Positions 1 through 8,447 of a DNA stretch of 64,000 nucleotides are shown piece by piece. Origin of the DNA: Candidatus Propionivibrio dominans (GTDB lineage Bacteria > Pseudomonadota > Gammaproteobacteria > Burkholderiales > Rhodocyclaceae). The position numbers were made by a program, and so were the translations under genes. Location: the NCBI GenBank assembly GCA_016709335.1, contig JADJNC010000008.1:62001-126000 (forward strand), given 5' to 3'. The notes below the pieces were generated by a model. It did no database searches. It saw nothing but the letters and a program-made list of their open reading frames with translations, and was not told the origin of the DNA. Every line of letters begins with the position of its first letter. The first letter of the stretch is position 1.

Positions 1-1163
1 AACCCGCTGATTTTTTTGACGTACCAGAAGAATTGAATTTTTTTACCCGCGCAGTAAGCCAGGAATTCCCACAGAAAGTGGTCTGGAGGGTACTCAGTCA
101 GGCTGTACATGCCCATCGATGCGGCCACCAGCGGCACATTGTCGACGATCGCACTGGCGATGCCGATGATCATTACAATGACGTCCTGGCGCCCCACGGT
201 CTGATCCAGCCATAGCGCCAAAGAGCTCAGGATGTGCGAATGTTCGAGCGTGGCCACCGCCAGCAGGATGCCGATGAAAAATACCAGCGAACCCATATCG
301 ATCCGGGTCAGTGCGTGCACCAGCGTAAAGTGCTGCTTGGCCATGTCCTCCTTGTGCCGATGCACCAGATCGCCCATCAGCCACAGGATACCCAGGCCAA
401 ACAGGATGCCCATGAAGGGCGGCAGGTGCGTCGCGGTCTTGAATGCCGGCACTGCCACCAGGATGCCAAGCCCCATGAAAAACATCAGATTTCGTTCAAA
501 ATCCGTGGTGTGTAACCCATGCTCGCTACTCACCCGCGCAGGAGCCACCGCATCGCGACCGCGCAGGGCATAGGCGGTTATGCCCAGCGGCACCAGCATG
601 CTTACCAGCGACGGCAGCAGCGCCGCTTCAATGATGCCCAGGCTGGTGATCTCTCCACCAATCCACAGCATGGTCGTGGTGACGTCGCCGATCGGCGACC
701 AGGCGCCCCCGGCGTTTGCCGCGATGACGATGATGCCGGCAAAAACAGGCGGTCTTCATAGCTTGGCCAGCAGCTTGCGCATCAGCGAAATCATGACGAT
801 GGTGGTGGTCAGGTTGTCCAGGATGGCGTTGAGAAAAAAAGTCACGAAACCCACCAGCCACATCAAGGTGGACAGCTTCGATGTCTTGATACGCGTCGTG
901 ATCACTTCAAAGCCGTTATGGGCGTCGACAACCTCGACAATCGTCATCGCCCCCATCAGGAAAAATACGATCTGAGCCGTACTCATGAGCGATTCGCCAA
1001 GTTGTTCGCCCACGATGTGTGGATCGCCCATTGATAGTGCGTAAACCGTCCACAGCAGACCGGCACCGATCAAGGCTGAAGCCGATTTATTGACCTTGAG
1101 CGGATGTTCCAGTGCGATGGCTGCGTAGGCAACAACAAAGATGACAATCAGCATGGCATTCAT
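1..1163 (-). pseudogene. nhaD: NhaD-type Na+/H+ antiporter, disrupted and cut by the window edge
   Basis: Inner-membrane sodium/proton antiporter of the NhaD/ArsB-CitT fold. The first 135 codons read as clean NhaD (helices around residues 1-25, 35-70, 105-130). A TGA at 756-758 then stops the frame. Reading on in the same frame after four non-homologous residues gives typical NhaD again (FAGIIVIAANAGGAW, then VDNVPLVAAS). The conserved ED-R-L segment sits in another frame between about 745 and 758, so one extra and one missing base bracket a short shifted stretch. Near position 45 the conserved YCAG is followed at once by a segment (WYVKKIS) that normally comes about 20 residues later, so the glycine-rich TGGS/GSAAG region is missing in frame. 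Either a decayed gene or sequence error plus a deletion. The 3' end lies outside the window. Confidence 0.8.
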
Positions 1164-1247
1164 GTCGTTTATCCGATGGTGAAAAGAAGGTCGATGGTTA
1201 GAGCGACCAAATTGGTTAGATCGATCAAATGAAAGATTCTATAAGGA

Positions 1248-1742
1248 TCAGGGCGGGTAAACCAGTTCGACCCTGCGTATTTGTAGTTGGCAGTCCGCCG
1301 ACAGGCATATCTGTTGTTTTCTTGCGCTATTGACACGATTGCGGCGAATCTGCTTTGCTGGCGCGCCGTAGGAACGCAGCAATTTGAACACCGCCATAAG
1401 ACGCTCTTCCGCGATAGCCAGGTTGTAGTTGCGGCTTCCTGAATCATCGGCATGTGCTGTCAGAATCAGCATTTTCCTTGGATTCTGTTTCAGATTTTGT
1501 GCATGCTGGCGGAGTTTATCTTTTCCCTCTTGGTCTACTGTTGTGGTGCCTGCCGTGAAATAAATATTGTTTTCGTCGGTGAGGGCCCGATCCATGACTT
1601 TTTCAGGTGCTGGCGGGACGACCTGGGTTTCTTGCGACGTTCTATTTTCGGACTCCTGGGTGTGCGCTTGAGGTCCGCTGCATCCGGCAAGCATCAGGGC
1701 GGCGACAATAAAGCTGAGGGATTTGAGATTGGATAGGGTCAT
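1248..1742 (-). CDS. OmpA-family lipoprotein
   Basis: 164 residues. The N-terminus is a lipoprotein signal with a lipobox ending LAGC (Cys about residue 21), so the mature protein should be lipid-anchored, probably in the outer membrane. After a Ser/Thr/Gln-rich linker, residues about 58-160 match the OmpA C-terminal peptidoglycan-binding fold: a YFTAG strand, then LTAHADDSG with the conserved Asp and Ser, then an NLAIAEERL helix, as in Pal-like proteins. It therefore probably tethers the outer membrane to peptidoglycan. The C-terminal part carries two cysteines (QQICLSADC) that could form a disulfide. It lies between the MarR gene and nhaD on the same strand, about 20 bases downstream of the MarR stop, so it may be co-transcribed with that regulator. 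Confidence 0.8.
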   Translation of the reverse strand: MTLSNLKSLSFIVAALMLAGCSGPQAHTQESENRTSQETQVVPPAPEKVMDRALTDENNIYFTAGTTTVDQEGKDKLRQHAQNLKQNPRKMLILTAHADDSGSRNYNLAIAEERLMAVFKLLRSYGAPAKQIRRNRVNSARKQQICLSADCQLQIRRVELVYPP

Positions 1743-1762
1743 GGAGCACGGGCCTGTCCTGG

Positions 1763-2278
1763 CTACGTGTCGATATCGGACTGGAATTTAACCATGTCGG
1801 ACAGTGGCGTGCTGGCAAAGGTCTCGTCTTTCCCCGGCAATTGCCGGATTAACTCAGATAGATTGATATTCAATGTTTTCAGGGCGACATCCGGTATGGC
1901 GGCGAGAGCTTCAGGAAGGATTCCTTCTGCGGGGCCGGGTAGTGCGGCGATGGCCTTGAGCCCATTCGCTGCGAGACAAAGACCGACACGACGCTGATCG
2001 GTGCGATGCCGTTTTTTTGTCAGGCATCCCAGGTTGGCCAGCTTGTCAACGATCTGGCTGCAGGTGGACTGATGAATCCCCATGCGGGCTGCGAGCTCGG
2101 TTATGCCAATTTCCGGGCTGCGCTGCACCTCTTGAAGAACCCACATTTGAGCGCCGGAAAGGCCGCAGCTTTCCTCCATTACCCGGAAGTACTGGCGCAT
2201 GCTGCCGTAAATCACCCGGAATTGCCGCAGAACTTCAAGGGTAAGCGGTGGGGACTTCGATGTGACGGGGAGCGTCAT
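1763..2278 (-). CDS. MarR-family transcriptional regulator
   Basis: 171 residues, the normal MarR size plus a short C-terminal tail. Residues about 40-125 form the winged helix: SGAQMWVLQEV, then ITELAARMGIHQSTCSQIVDKLANLG (recognition helix region), then the wing TKKRHRTDQRRVGL, where the Asp-Gln-Arg-Arg wing residues are typical. MarR proteins are dimeric repressors that release DNA on binding phenolic or oxidant ligands; no ligand can be assigned here. The gene is followed closely by the OmpA-like lipoprotein gene and is divergent from the broken CPA2 antiporter, either of which could be a target. Confidence 0.85.
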   Translation of the reverse strand: MTLPVTSKSPPLTLEVLRQFRVIYGSMRQYFRVMEESCGLSGAQMWVLQEVQRSPEIGITELAARMGIHQSTCSQIVDKLANLGCLTKKRHRTDQRRVGLCLAANGLKAIAALPGPAEGILPEALAAIPDVALKTLNINLSELIRQLPGKDETFASTPLSDMVKFQSDIDT

Positions 2279-2389
2279 CTGTATTTAAGTGCTTGCACGA
2301 GTTGAGTGGGTCTATTATATTGGCAACAAATGCAGTTTATGTGGCTTTGTCCCGGTATTCTTTTTTACAGCGAGGACTTTGGGGAGCTT

Positions 2390-2575
2390 AGGCCCCCGTG
2401 CGCCAGGCGCGTTGCGGGGGGGCCTCGGTGGGGGCCGCGCGGCGGACGACTTGCCGGCTTCGCTAAATCCGACGGCGCGAGGTGCGCTCCCTGGGGCTGC
2501 CCTGGCTGGGGGGGGCGCCCGGGCCCGGGGGCTCCTGGGGGCCGTAGCGGAACAGTCGGTGGTTGAGGGGCGGGT
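2390..2575. other. Anomalous G-rich stretch between marR and the broken antiporter
   Basis: About 185 bases with repeated G runs of five to eight on the plus strand and several CCC/GGG blocks, unlike the balanced sequence on either side. Long frames cross it on both strands, but their products (Gly, Arg, Ala and Pro repeats) resemble no protein. It sits where the first part of the adjacent antiporter gene should begin. It could be a G-quadruplex-prone insertion or a low-quality assembly join. No gene is called in it. Confidence 0.5.
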
Positions 2576-2591
2576 AACTCCGTCCCTCTCG

Positions 2592-3602
2592 GTGTTCAAC
2601 TCAATCCAGCTTTTCGGCGTGATCTTGATCGGTGGCCTTGGTACCGGCGAGCTGTCGCGTCGTGTATTTGCCTTGCCGCGAACCACGGGTTACGTCGTAT
2701 TCGGACTCATGGTAGGGCAAAGTGGATTCGGCTGGATAACCCTACCACATCGAGTCAGCCCATTTGTTCATCGACCTGGCTTTGGGCCTGATTCTGTTCG
2801 AATTGGGTTATCATGTTTCGCCCGTGCCCTCCCGTGCATTTTGGAGTCGAATCCGGGCTGGGCTGGGCATTGCACTGATAACCGGTGGGGCGATTGCACT
2901 GGAACTTCTGGCCTGGGGGTTTTCACCGGAAACGTCGCTATTCGCTGCCGCGCTGTGCCTGGCAACCTCTCCGGCAATCACCATTGCCACCTGCAGCGAC
3001 CTTGGGGCCAAGGGGGAAAAAACGGGACTGCTTTACACCATGGTGGCGATCAATGGCTGTGTGGCTTTCATCGCTGTCGAATTATCCATGCCGTTTCTGC
3101 TTGATTACCAGACAACCCAAGGCCTGGCTGGCGTCTGGGAGGCGACGCAAAAAATCGGTATATCGGTGCTACTGGGCGGCGCTTGCACCGGCCTGGTTCT
3201 GTTGAGTGCCGAGTGGCTGGGACGTCGGCCAGAGCACCAGCACCTGTTACTTCTTGGCACCATCGTCCTCGGTGTCGGTACCTCTATCTATCTCGATATT
3301 TCGGTGTTGATGCCGATGTTGATCTTTGGCTTCCTGACGCGGGTACTCGACCGGGACAAGCAGGTCGTTGCGATAAGGATTGCCAGCGATGCACGCATTC
3401 GAGTATTGCACTGGTTTTGCTGTCCAACACACAAACCCTCTATTCCGGTCTTGATGCACAACTAACCGGCACCTTGCTGGCGACCATTCTGCTGATGCAA
3501 TTGTTTGGCCCCCTGGCGACTCAAACCGCCATCAAGGGCTTCGGGGAAGCGCAGGGCGCCGAGCCGATACCCTTGCTGGTTGACAGCGAAGCGGCCAAAT
3601 AA
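2592..3602 (+). pseudogene. CPA2-family cation/proton antiporter, frameshifted and internally deleted
   Basis: A Kef-like CPA2 antiporter without a C-terminal TrkA domain, related to the intact gene at 4736-6004 (compare TGYVVFGLMVGQSGFGWIT here with IGYVLAGTLFGPALLGWIT there). Coding similarity runs through three frames: one from about 2592 to 2745, a second from about 2750 to 3395 (FIDLALGLILFELG, then ATSPAITIATCSD), and the first again from about 3400 to the TAA at 3602. Against the paralogue, about 70-75 residues are missing at the second join near 3395: the sequence goes from RDKQVV directly to the final two helices. The anomalous G-rich block abuts its 5' end. Not functional as read. 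Confidence 0.8.
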
Positions 3603-3710
3603 TCCGGGCTTCCATGACGACACCGCGCAGACGATCGGCGATCTGTAGGCAATCCGGCTGAAACATGATTATTGATTGGCTCTCATCGACATCTCATTAA
3701 CCGCTATCCA

Positions 3711-3874
3711 GGGTAAATTTGTTATTACAGTCCACAGTCATTCCGGCGAAAGCCGGAATCCAGATTTGTCCATCTGATCAAGATGTTAAAAGAAAGGTTT
3801 GATCTACGAACTGGATTCCGGGTCAAGCCCGGAATGTCGGTATTCCAACGAATTAGCGCCGGAACAAATTTACC
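3711..3874. repeat. REPIN/MITE-like element, copy 1
   Basis: 164-base element bounded by a 12-base terminal inverted repeat, GGTAAATTTGTT at the left end (3712-3723) and its reverse complement AACAAATTTACC at the right (3863-3874). Inside are two hairpin-forming modules in opposite orientation: CATTCCGGCGAAAGCCGGAAT near 3739-3758 and the related ATTCCGGGTCAAGCCCGGAAT near 3815-3835. Two REP modules facing each other is the layout of a REPIN. Related copies occur at 11195-11354 and 43144-43260, with a lone half at 32066-32090. No transposase is nearby, so it would be mobilised in trans. Confidence 0.75.
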
Positions 3875-3915
3875 GTGGCCCGCTATCGATCATTAATGGA
3901 GGAGGAAATAACACC

Positions 3916-4698
3916 ATGAGCAAACGCCCATTACGCATTGGCCTATCGGCGCGCATCTACCACCCTCAAGTCGGTTCAACCGGATTGCAGTCAAAGTCTT
4001 TGCAATATCTCGAGCAATCGGTTGCGCACTGGGTCATGTCGCGCGAGGTGATGGTGTTCATGATTCCGGCGGTCAGCGGCGATGGCATGGTCCATCGCAG
4101 CAGCATCCGGCTTTCGGACTACCCGCAATATCTGGATGGCCTGCTTCTGCAAGGCGGAGCCGACATCAATCCGCAAACTTATGGTGAAGAACCCTTGCAT
4201 CCGGATTGGGCTGGTGACCGGGTGCGCGATGCCTATGAAATGGAACTCCTGCACGAATTCATGGAGGCCGGGAAGCCGGTTCTCGGTATCTGTCGGGGCG
4301 CGCAACTGATCAACGTGGCGTTAGGCGGGACGCTGTTCCAGGATATCGCGACGCAGATAGAAACGGCGGGCGCGCACGTTCATCCCGATTATGACCGGCA
4401 TAGTCATGCCATCGAATGGACCAGCGACTCGGGTCTTGCCAGGATGTATCCCGGCACCCAGGGCGGCGCGGTGGTCTCGATTCACCATCAGTCGATCAAG
4501 GCCCTCGGGCGAGGTTTGATGATTGAAGCGCGCAGCACGGTGGATGAGGTGATCGAAGCCATACGCCTTGAGGGAAAACCCTACGTTCTTGGCTTGCAGT
4601 GGCACCCCGAGTTCCACCCGCCCGGCAGCGAGGTGTTGCTCGACTGCACGCCGATCCTCAACGAGTTTCTTGATGCCGCGCGTAGTCGGCGATGGTAA
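3916..4698 (+). CDS. Class I glutamine amidotransferase-fold gamma-glutamyl hydrolase (PuuD-like)
   Basis: 260 residues, the usual size for peptidase C26 enzymes such as PuuD, which hydrolyse gamma-glutamyl bonds (for example gamma-glutamyl-GABA). The nucleophile elbow is GICRGAQ (Cys126) and the other two triad residues are in LQWHPEF (His230, Glu232); LLLQGGADI near residue 78 is the oxyanion/glycine motif. The start at 3916 is chosen because GGAGGAAA lies 8 bases upstream. An in-frame TTG extension to 3799 would run into the adjacent repeat element and is rejected. First gene of a close plus-strand run with an antiporter, a gamma-glutamyl ligase, a beta-lactamase-fold protein and a P-type ATPase. 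The substrate is unknown; the neighbouring ligase suggests a gamma-glutamyl compound. Confidence 0.85.
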   Translation: MSKRPLRIGLSARIYHPQVGSTGLQSKSLQYLEQSVAHWVMSREVMVFMIPAVSGDGMVHRSSIRLSDYPQYLDGLLLQGGADINPQTYGEEPLHPDWAGDRVRDAYEMELLHEFMEAGKPVLGICRGAQLINVALGGTLFQDIATQIETAGAHVHPDYDRHSHAIEWTSDSGLARMYPGTQGGAVVSIHHQSIKALGRGLMIEARSTVDEVIEAIRLEGKPYVLGLQWHPEFHPPGSEVLLDCTPILNEFLDAARSRRW

Positions 4699-4735
4699 AT
4701 AGGAAGAATAAGCTGGACAAGCTGGACGGGTGGCG

Positions 4736-6004
4736 ATGCTGACCGACATCCTTTCGCTGCCGAGATCGCTATGGGAAGACTTGCAGGAGCGCCTGTTTTT
4801 CCTGCCGCCGTTTCCCGATCAAATAGATTCGCTGGCCCTGTTCAGCTTGCTGCTGGTCATCGGTCTGTTTATCGGCGAGTGGTTGCGTGCGCATGTGGGT
4901 GTACCGAAAGTCATCGGTTACGTTCTCGCAGGAACCTTGTTCGGACCAGCACTTCTGGGCTGGATCACCATCGAAACCCTGGCCCAGATACGCCCCATCG
5001 CCGATGCAGCGCTTGGTCTTCTGATGCTTGAGATCGGGCGACGCCTCGATCTGCGCTGGCTGATTCATAACCGGGATTTATTGAAAGCGACGCTTGGTGA
5101 AATCACGCTCTCCTTTGTGGCTATCTTCTTCTTTGCTTATGCGCTTGTTGGCCTGATTCCGGCCTGGGCCGCCGCTGCGGCAGCGGTGACCATGGCCTCG
5201 GCACCGGCCGTGGTTTTGCTGACGGTCGAGGAATCGAACGCTCAGGGTCAGGTCACTGAACGGATCGTCATGCACACCGCCCTGAGTTCGGCCGCCGCCT
5301 TTATCGTATTCGCGGTCGTCCTCGGCGTTGTGCATGCCGAATACAGCGACGACTGGCTCAATGCGGTGGTTCATCCGCTATGGGTGGGGGCGGGTGCTTT
5401 GCTGATAGCCTGGTTAATTGCAAGTTTCGCGTTGCTGGTTGCAGGTTTGTTGCCGAAACGCTCGCTGGCCCAAGTATTCATCCTGGTGGCAACGGCTTTG
5501 CTGGCGGTGGGCATTGCCCGCATGTTGGCGGTTCCGGTTTTTCTGACGCTTTTCGTGATGGGCGTGATGCTCGCCTTCCGTGACGAACGAAGGGTGCTGA
5601 GCTATACGGCCCTGCCGCAGGGGCATTGGTTGCTGGCGATCATCCTGTTCGTCGTGATTGGCGCTTCGCTTCCCTGGCAGGACTTCACCTGGCTGACCGG
5701 CTTCGAGGCGCTTGGCCTGCTGATCGTTCGGGCACTGGCCAAGGTGGCTGCCCTGGCCTGGGCTGGTGGTGGTCTCCCCCTCGCCAAGCGAATACTGGTC
5801 GGCGTCGGGATTCAACCCTTGTCGGCGACAGCCGTATTCATGGCTTACGAACTGGCCGGACTTTATCCGGAAATCGGTCGCTCGGCCCTGGCACTCCCGC
5901 TCTTTGCGGCGGCCATCATGGAAATTGCCGGCCCGGCACTGTGCCGTTTCGCCCTTTTGCGCTCTGGTGAAACGGTCGAGGACGACAAAGGAGGGATCGC
6001 ATGA
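4736..6004 (+). CDS. CPA2-family cation/proton antiporter (Kef-like core only)
   Basis: 422 residues with about twelve hydrophobic segments and no C-terminal RCK/TrkA-N domain, so it is a Kef-type membrane core without the usual nucleotide or glutathione sensor. PKVIGYVLAG near residue 60 and LLMLEIGRRLD near residue 97 are the typical CPA2 helix motifs; the latter replaces the LF-x-G-L seen in Kef. An ATG at 4736 is preferred; a GTG lies two codons upstream. Exchanges K+ or Na+ for protons across the inner membrane, by family. Its stop overlaps the ATG of the following ligase gene by four bases (ATGA), so the two are probably translationally coupled. A broken paralogue lies at 2592-3602. Confidence 0.85.
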   Translation: MLTDILSLPRSLWEDLQERLFFLPPFPDQIDSLALFSLLLVIGLFIGEWLRAHVGVPKVIGYVLAGTLFGPALLGWITIETLAQIRPIADAALGLLMLEIGRRLDLRWLIHNRDLLKATLGEITLSFVAIFFFAYALVGLIPAWAAAAAAVTMASAPAVVLLTVEESNAQGQVTERIVMHTALSSAAAFIVFAVVLGVVHAEYSDDWLNAVVHPLWVGAGALLIAWLIASFALLVAGLLPKRSLAQVFILVATALLAVGIARMLAVPVFLTLFVMGVMLAFRDERRVLSYTALPQGHWLLAIILFVVIGASLPWQDFTWLTGFEALGLLIVRALAKVAALAWAGGGLPLAKRILVGVGIQPLSATAVFMAYELAGLYPEIGRSALALPLFAAAIMEIAGPALCRFALLRSGETVEDDKGGIA

Positions 6005-7164
6005 GTCATCAAGTCACAGCCATTGCCTGCTTCAAGGAAAGCCAGCCGTTGACCCTGGGTGTCGAGCTGGAGTTGCAACTGGTTTCCCCGCGCGATTTCG
6101 ATTTGACACGCGGGGCAACGGACCTGCTGGGCAGCATGGATTACGATGGCCGCTTCGGTGAAATCAAGCTGGAAATTACCGAAAGCATGATCGAGGTCGC
6201 CACCTTGCCGCGCGCCAGCGTCGATGGCATCGCTGCCGATCTGGATGGTTTGCGTAAAACGCTGGTCAGCCAGTGCAGTCAGAACAACATTGTGGTCTGC
6301 GGCGGTGGTACGCATCCCTTCCATCGCTGGCCGGAACGGCGGATTTGCCCGGGAGAGCGCTTTGATGCGCTGTACAGCCACTATGGCTATCTGGCCAAGC
6401 AGTTCACCGTCTTTGGTCAGCACATTCATGTCGGTTGCAGCTCGGCGGACGAGGCGATCTGGCTGACGCAAGCCCTCGGTGCCTACGTGCCTTTTTTTAT
6501 CGCGCTGTCCGCGTCGTCACCGTTTGTCGATGGCGTCGACACCTTGTTTCAGTCTGCCCGGCTGAATGCGGTCTCGGCTTTCCCCTTGAGCGGACAATGC
6601 CCGGAATTGCCCGACTGGGCCGGGTTTGTCGAGCATTTTTCCTTTCTTCAGGCCTGCGGCATCGTGCACAGCATCAAGGATCTGTATTGGGACATTCGCC
6701 CCAAGCCGGAATTCGGCACCGTGGAGATTCGCGTCTGCGATACGCCGTTGACCGTCGAGCGGGCCACGACATTGGCCGCACTGGCGCAATGCCTGGCGCG
6801 TTATCTTTTGCGCACGCGGCCGCCATTCAATACCCGGCTGCATCTGCACGTCGCCCGTTACAACAAGTTCCAGGCCTGCCGCTACGGATTCGCTGCGCTG
6901 CTTTCCGATCCGGTCAGGCAGCAACAGAAAGTGCTCAAGGAATCCCTGCGTGAACTGCTTGAATTGCTCGCCGAGGATGCTCAGGCACTCGCTTGTTCGG
7001 TCTGGCTGGAACGGCTCGGGGTGGTGCTGGAATCCGGGAATTCCGACGCCGACTGGCTGCGAGGACGGCAAGCCAGGCACATGAATCTGAACGATGTGGT
7101 GCGTGATGCCTCGCTGCGCCTGCGCAACGAAACAGTCATCGACCGCGGGGGAGACAAGCGATGA
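6001..7164 (+). CDS. GCS2-family carboxylate-amine ligase (YbdK-like gamma-glutamyl ligase)
   Basis: 387 residues, typical of the GCS2 family (YbdK, plant-type glutamate-cysteine ligase relatives), which form a gamma-glutamyl amide using ATP. Visible motifs are LGVELELQL (about residue 18-26, metal/ATP-binding Glu), GGGTHPFHRWPE (about 101-112), FGQHIHVG (about 138-145) and DIRPKPEFGTVEIRVCD (about 230-246). YbdK has weak glutamate-cysteine ligase activity in E. coli; the true amine substrate is not known. Coupled by ATGA overlaps to the antiporter before it and the secreted protein after it. A ligase making a gamma-glutamyl product beside a hydrolase and a Kef-like antiporter suggests, by inference, a small-molecule thiol or amide signal for ion transport. 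Confidence 0.85.
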   Translation: MSHQVTAIACFKESQPLTLGVELELQLVSPRDFDLTRGATDLLGSMDYDGRFGEIKLEITESMIEVATLPRASVDGIAADLDGLRKTLVSQCSQNNIVVCGGGTHPFHRWPERRICPGERFDALYSHYGYLAKQFTVFGQHIHVGCSSADEAIWLTQALGAYVPFFIALSASSPFVDGVDTLFQSARLNAVSAFPLSGQCPELPDWAGFVEHFSFLQACGIVHSIKDLYWDIRPKPEFGTVEIRVCDTPLTVERATTLAALAQCLARYLLRTRPPFNTRLHLHVARYNKFQACRYGFAALLSDPVRQQQKVLKESLRELLELLAEDAQALACSVWLERLGVVLESGNSDADWLRGRQARHMNLNDVVRDASLRLRNETVIDRGGDKR

Positions 7165-8432
7165 AATTCTGGCTGACGCTACTGCCTTTATTGGTGCTGT
7201 TAACGCAGGCTTCGCCCGCGCAGGCGAGCGGGCAATGTGCCATCGAGTCGGTCAAAAGCAATACTCAAGGCACCGGGCCGTGGATTGATCGGGAAAACTG
7301 GCTGGCGCCGGAAAACCTGCGTATCGGTTTACAGTCGGCAAGCGCTTTCATGCCGCTGCTGAAAATGAAGGGACCGGTTTCGGCAGAGCTTTTGCGGCCT
7401 GCGCCGCGCCAGCTTCAACTCGACAAGATCAAGGCCAGCGACCCGCTCGATCAGCAAACGCGAAACATCGGTTTCTTGCTCGACACGCGCTTGTATGCCG
7501 ATGGTATTCTGGTGCTGCGTAACGGCAGGGTATGGAGCGAGCAGTATTGGCACGGGCTTTCAGCGCAGCAGCCGCGCCTGCTGCTCGCGGGAAGCCGGCC
7601 GCTACTTTCGCTGATGGGGGTGTTGGCCGTGGCTCAGGGCAAGCTTTGGCCGGATCGATCGATCATCCGTCACGTTCCTGCCTTGAGCGCGCAAACCGGC
7701 TTGCGAAAACTTTCGCTTCAGCGTCTGCTCGAAGCCAATAGTCGCTTTAATTGGTCGGCGCAGGAGATTGACGATTGGCAAGCAACGAGCGGGTGGCGAT
7801 CCGGAAAGACCGGCGGGGATGTTCGCGCCTGGCTGAACGGGCCGGATCGCTGGGAACGGGAGTTTGCCGACGATACGCAGAATACGGTGGATATCGAACC
7901 CGATGCCGACTTGCTGACGTGGGCGCTGGCCGAAAGTTATCGTGTTCCGCTGGCGCAGGTTTTCTGCGATAACCTGCTGATCAAACTGCGCCCGGAAAAT
8001 CCCGTACTGTGGTTGACCGACGCGCAGGGAACGGAACTGGCCGGCGGACTGGCGCTCTCGTTGCGCGACTTTGCCCGTATTGGACAAATGTTGATTGAGG
8101 CCCGGAACAGCAGTAACCGCAGCAAGATTCCGAAATGGTTTATCGAGACCCTGAATGCTTCGGGAGGTCTGCGTAAAACCAACAGCCCGGCGTTGGCTGG
8201 GCTGAAAAAAGGCAGCGAATACCGCTACGGCTTCGTGCACCTCGGTGGAGCGCCGAACCGGATCGCCATTCTCGGCCCGTATGGCAACAGCCTCTATGTC
8301 GACTTTGATCGTCGCCTGGTGATCGCACTTTTTGCTTCTTACCCAAGAGATCTTAGCGCGGGTATGCTGGCTACCCTTGAGCAGGTATGGGAAAAGCTGG
8401 CTTCGGCGACGCAGCCGGCCGGGAAACGTTGA
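7161..8432 (+). CDS. Secreted beta-lactamase-fold (penicillin-binding-like) protein, probably catalytically inactive
   Basis: 423 residues beginning with a Sec signal peptide (about 1-23, cleavage after AQA). The body resembles class C beta-lactamase/6-aminohexanoate-dimer hydrolase proteins: an ILVLRNGRVWSEQYWHG strand region near residue 116, then a helix ending VAQGKL. Where active relatives have Ser-x-x-Lys before this helix, this protein reads AGSRPLL, so the catalytic Ser and Lys appear replaced by Ala and Arg; the expected Tyr-x-Asn region reads DIEPDAD. Both judgements come from alignment by eye. It overlaps the ligase gene by four bases and precedes the P-type ATPase by 15 bases. A binding or scaffolding role in the periplasm is possible. 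Confidence 0.7.
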   Translation: MKFWLTLLPLLVLLTQASPAQASGQCAIESVKSNTQGTGPWIDRENWLAPENLRIGLQSASAFMPLLKMKGPVSAELLRPAPRQLQLDKIKASDPLDQQTRNIGFLLDTRLYADGILVLRNGRVWSEQYWHGLSAQQPRLLLAGSRPLLSLMGVLAVAQGKLWPDRSIIRHVPALSAQTGLRKLSLQRLLEANSRFNWSAQEIDDWQATSGWRSGKTGGDVRAWLNGPDRWEREFADDTQNTVDIEPDADLLTWALAESYRVPLAQVFCDNLLIKLRPENPVLWLTDAQGTELAGGLALSLRDFARIGQMLIEARNSSNRSKIPKWFIETLNASGGLRKTNSPALAGLKKGSEYRYGFVHLGGAPNRIAILGPYGNSLYVDFDRRLVIALFASYPRDLSAGMLATLEQVWEKLASATQPAGKR

Positions 8433-8447
8433 TCATCCAGGCGACAA

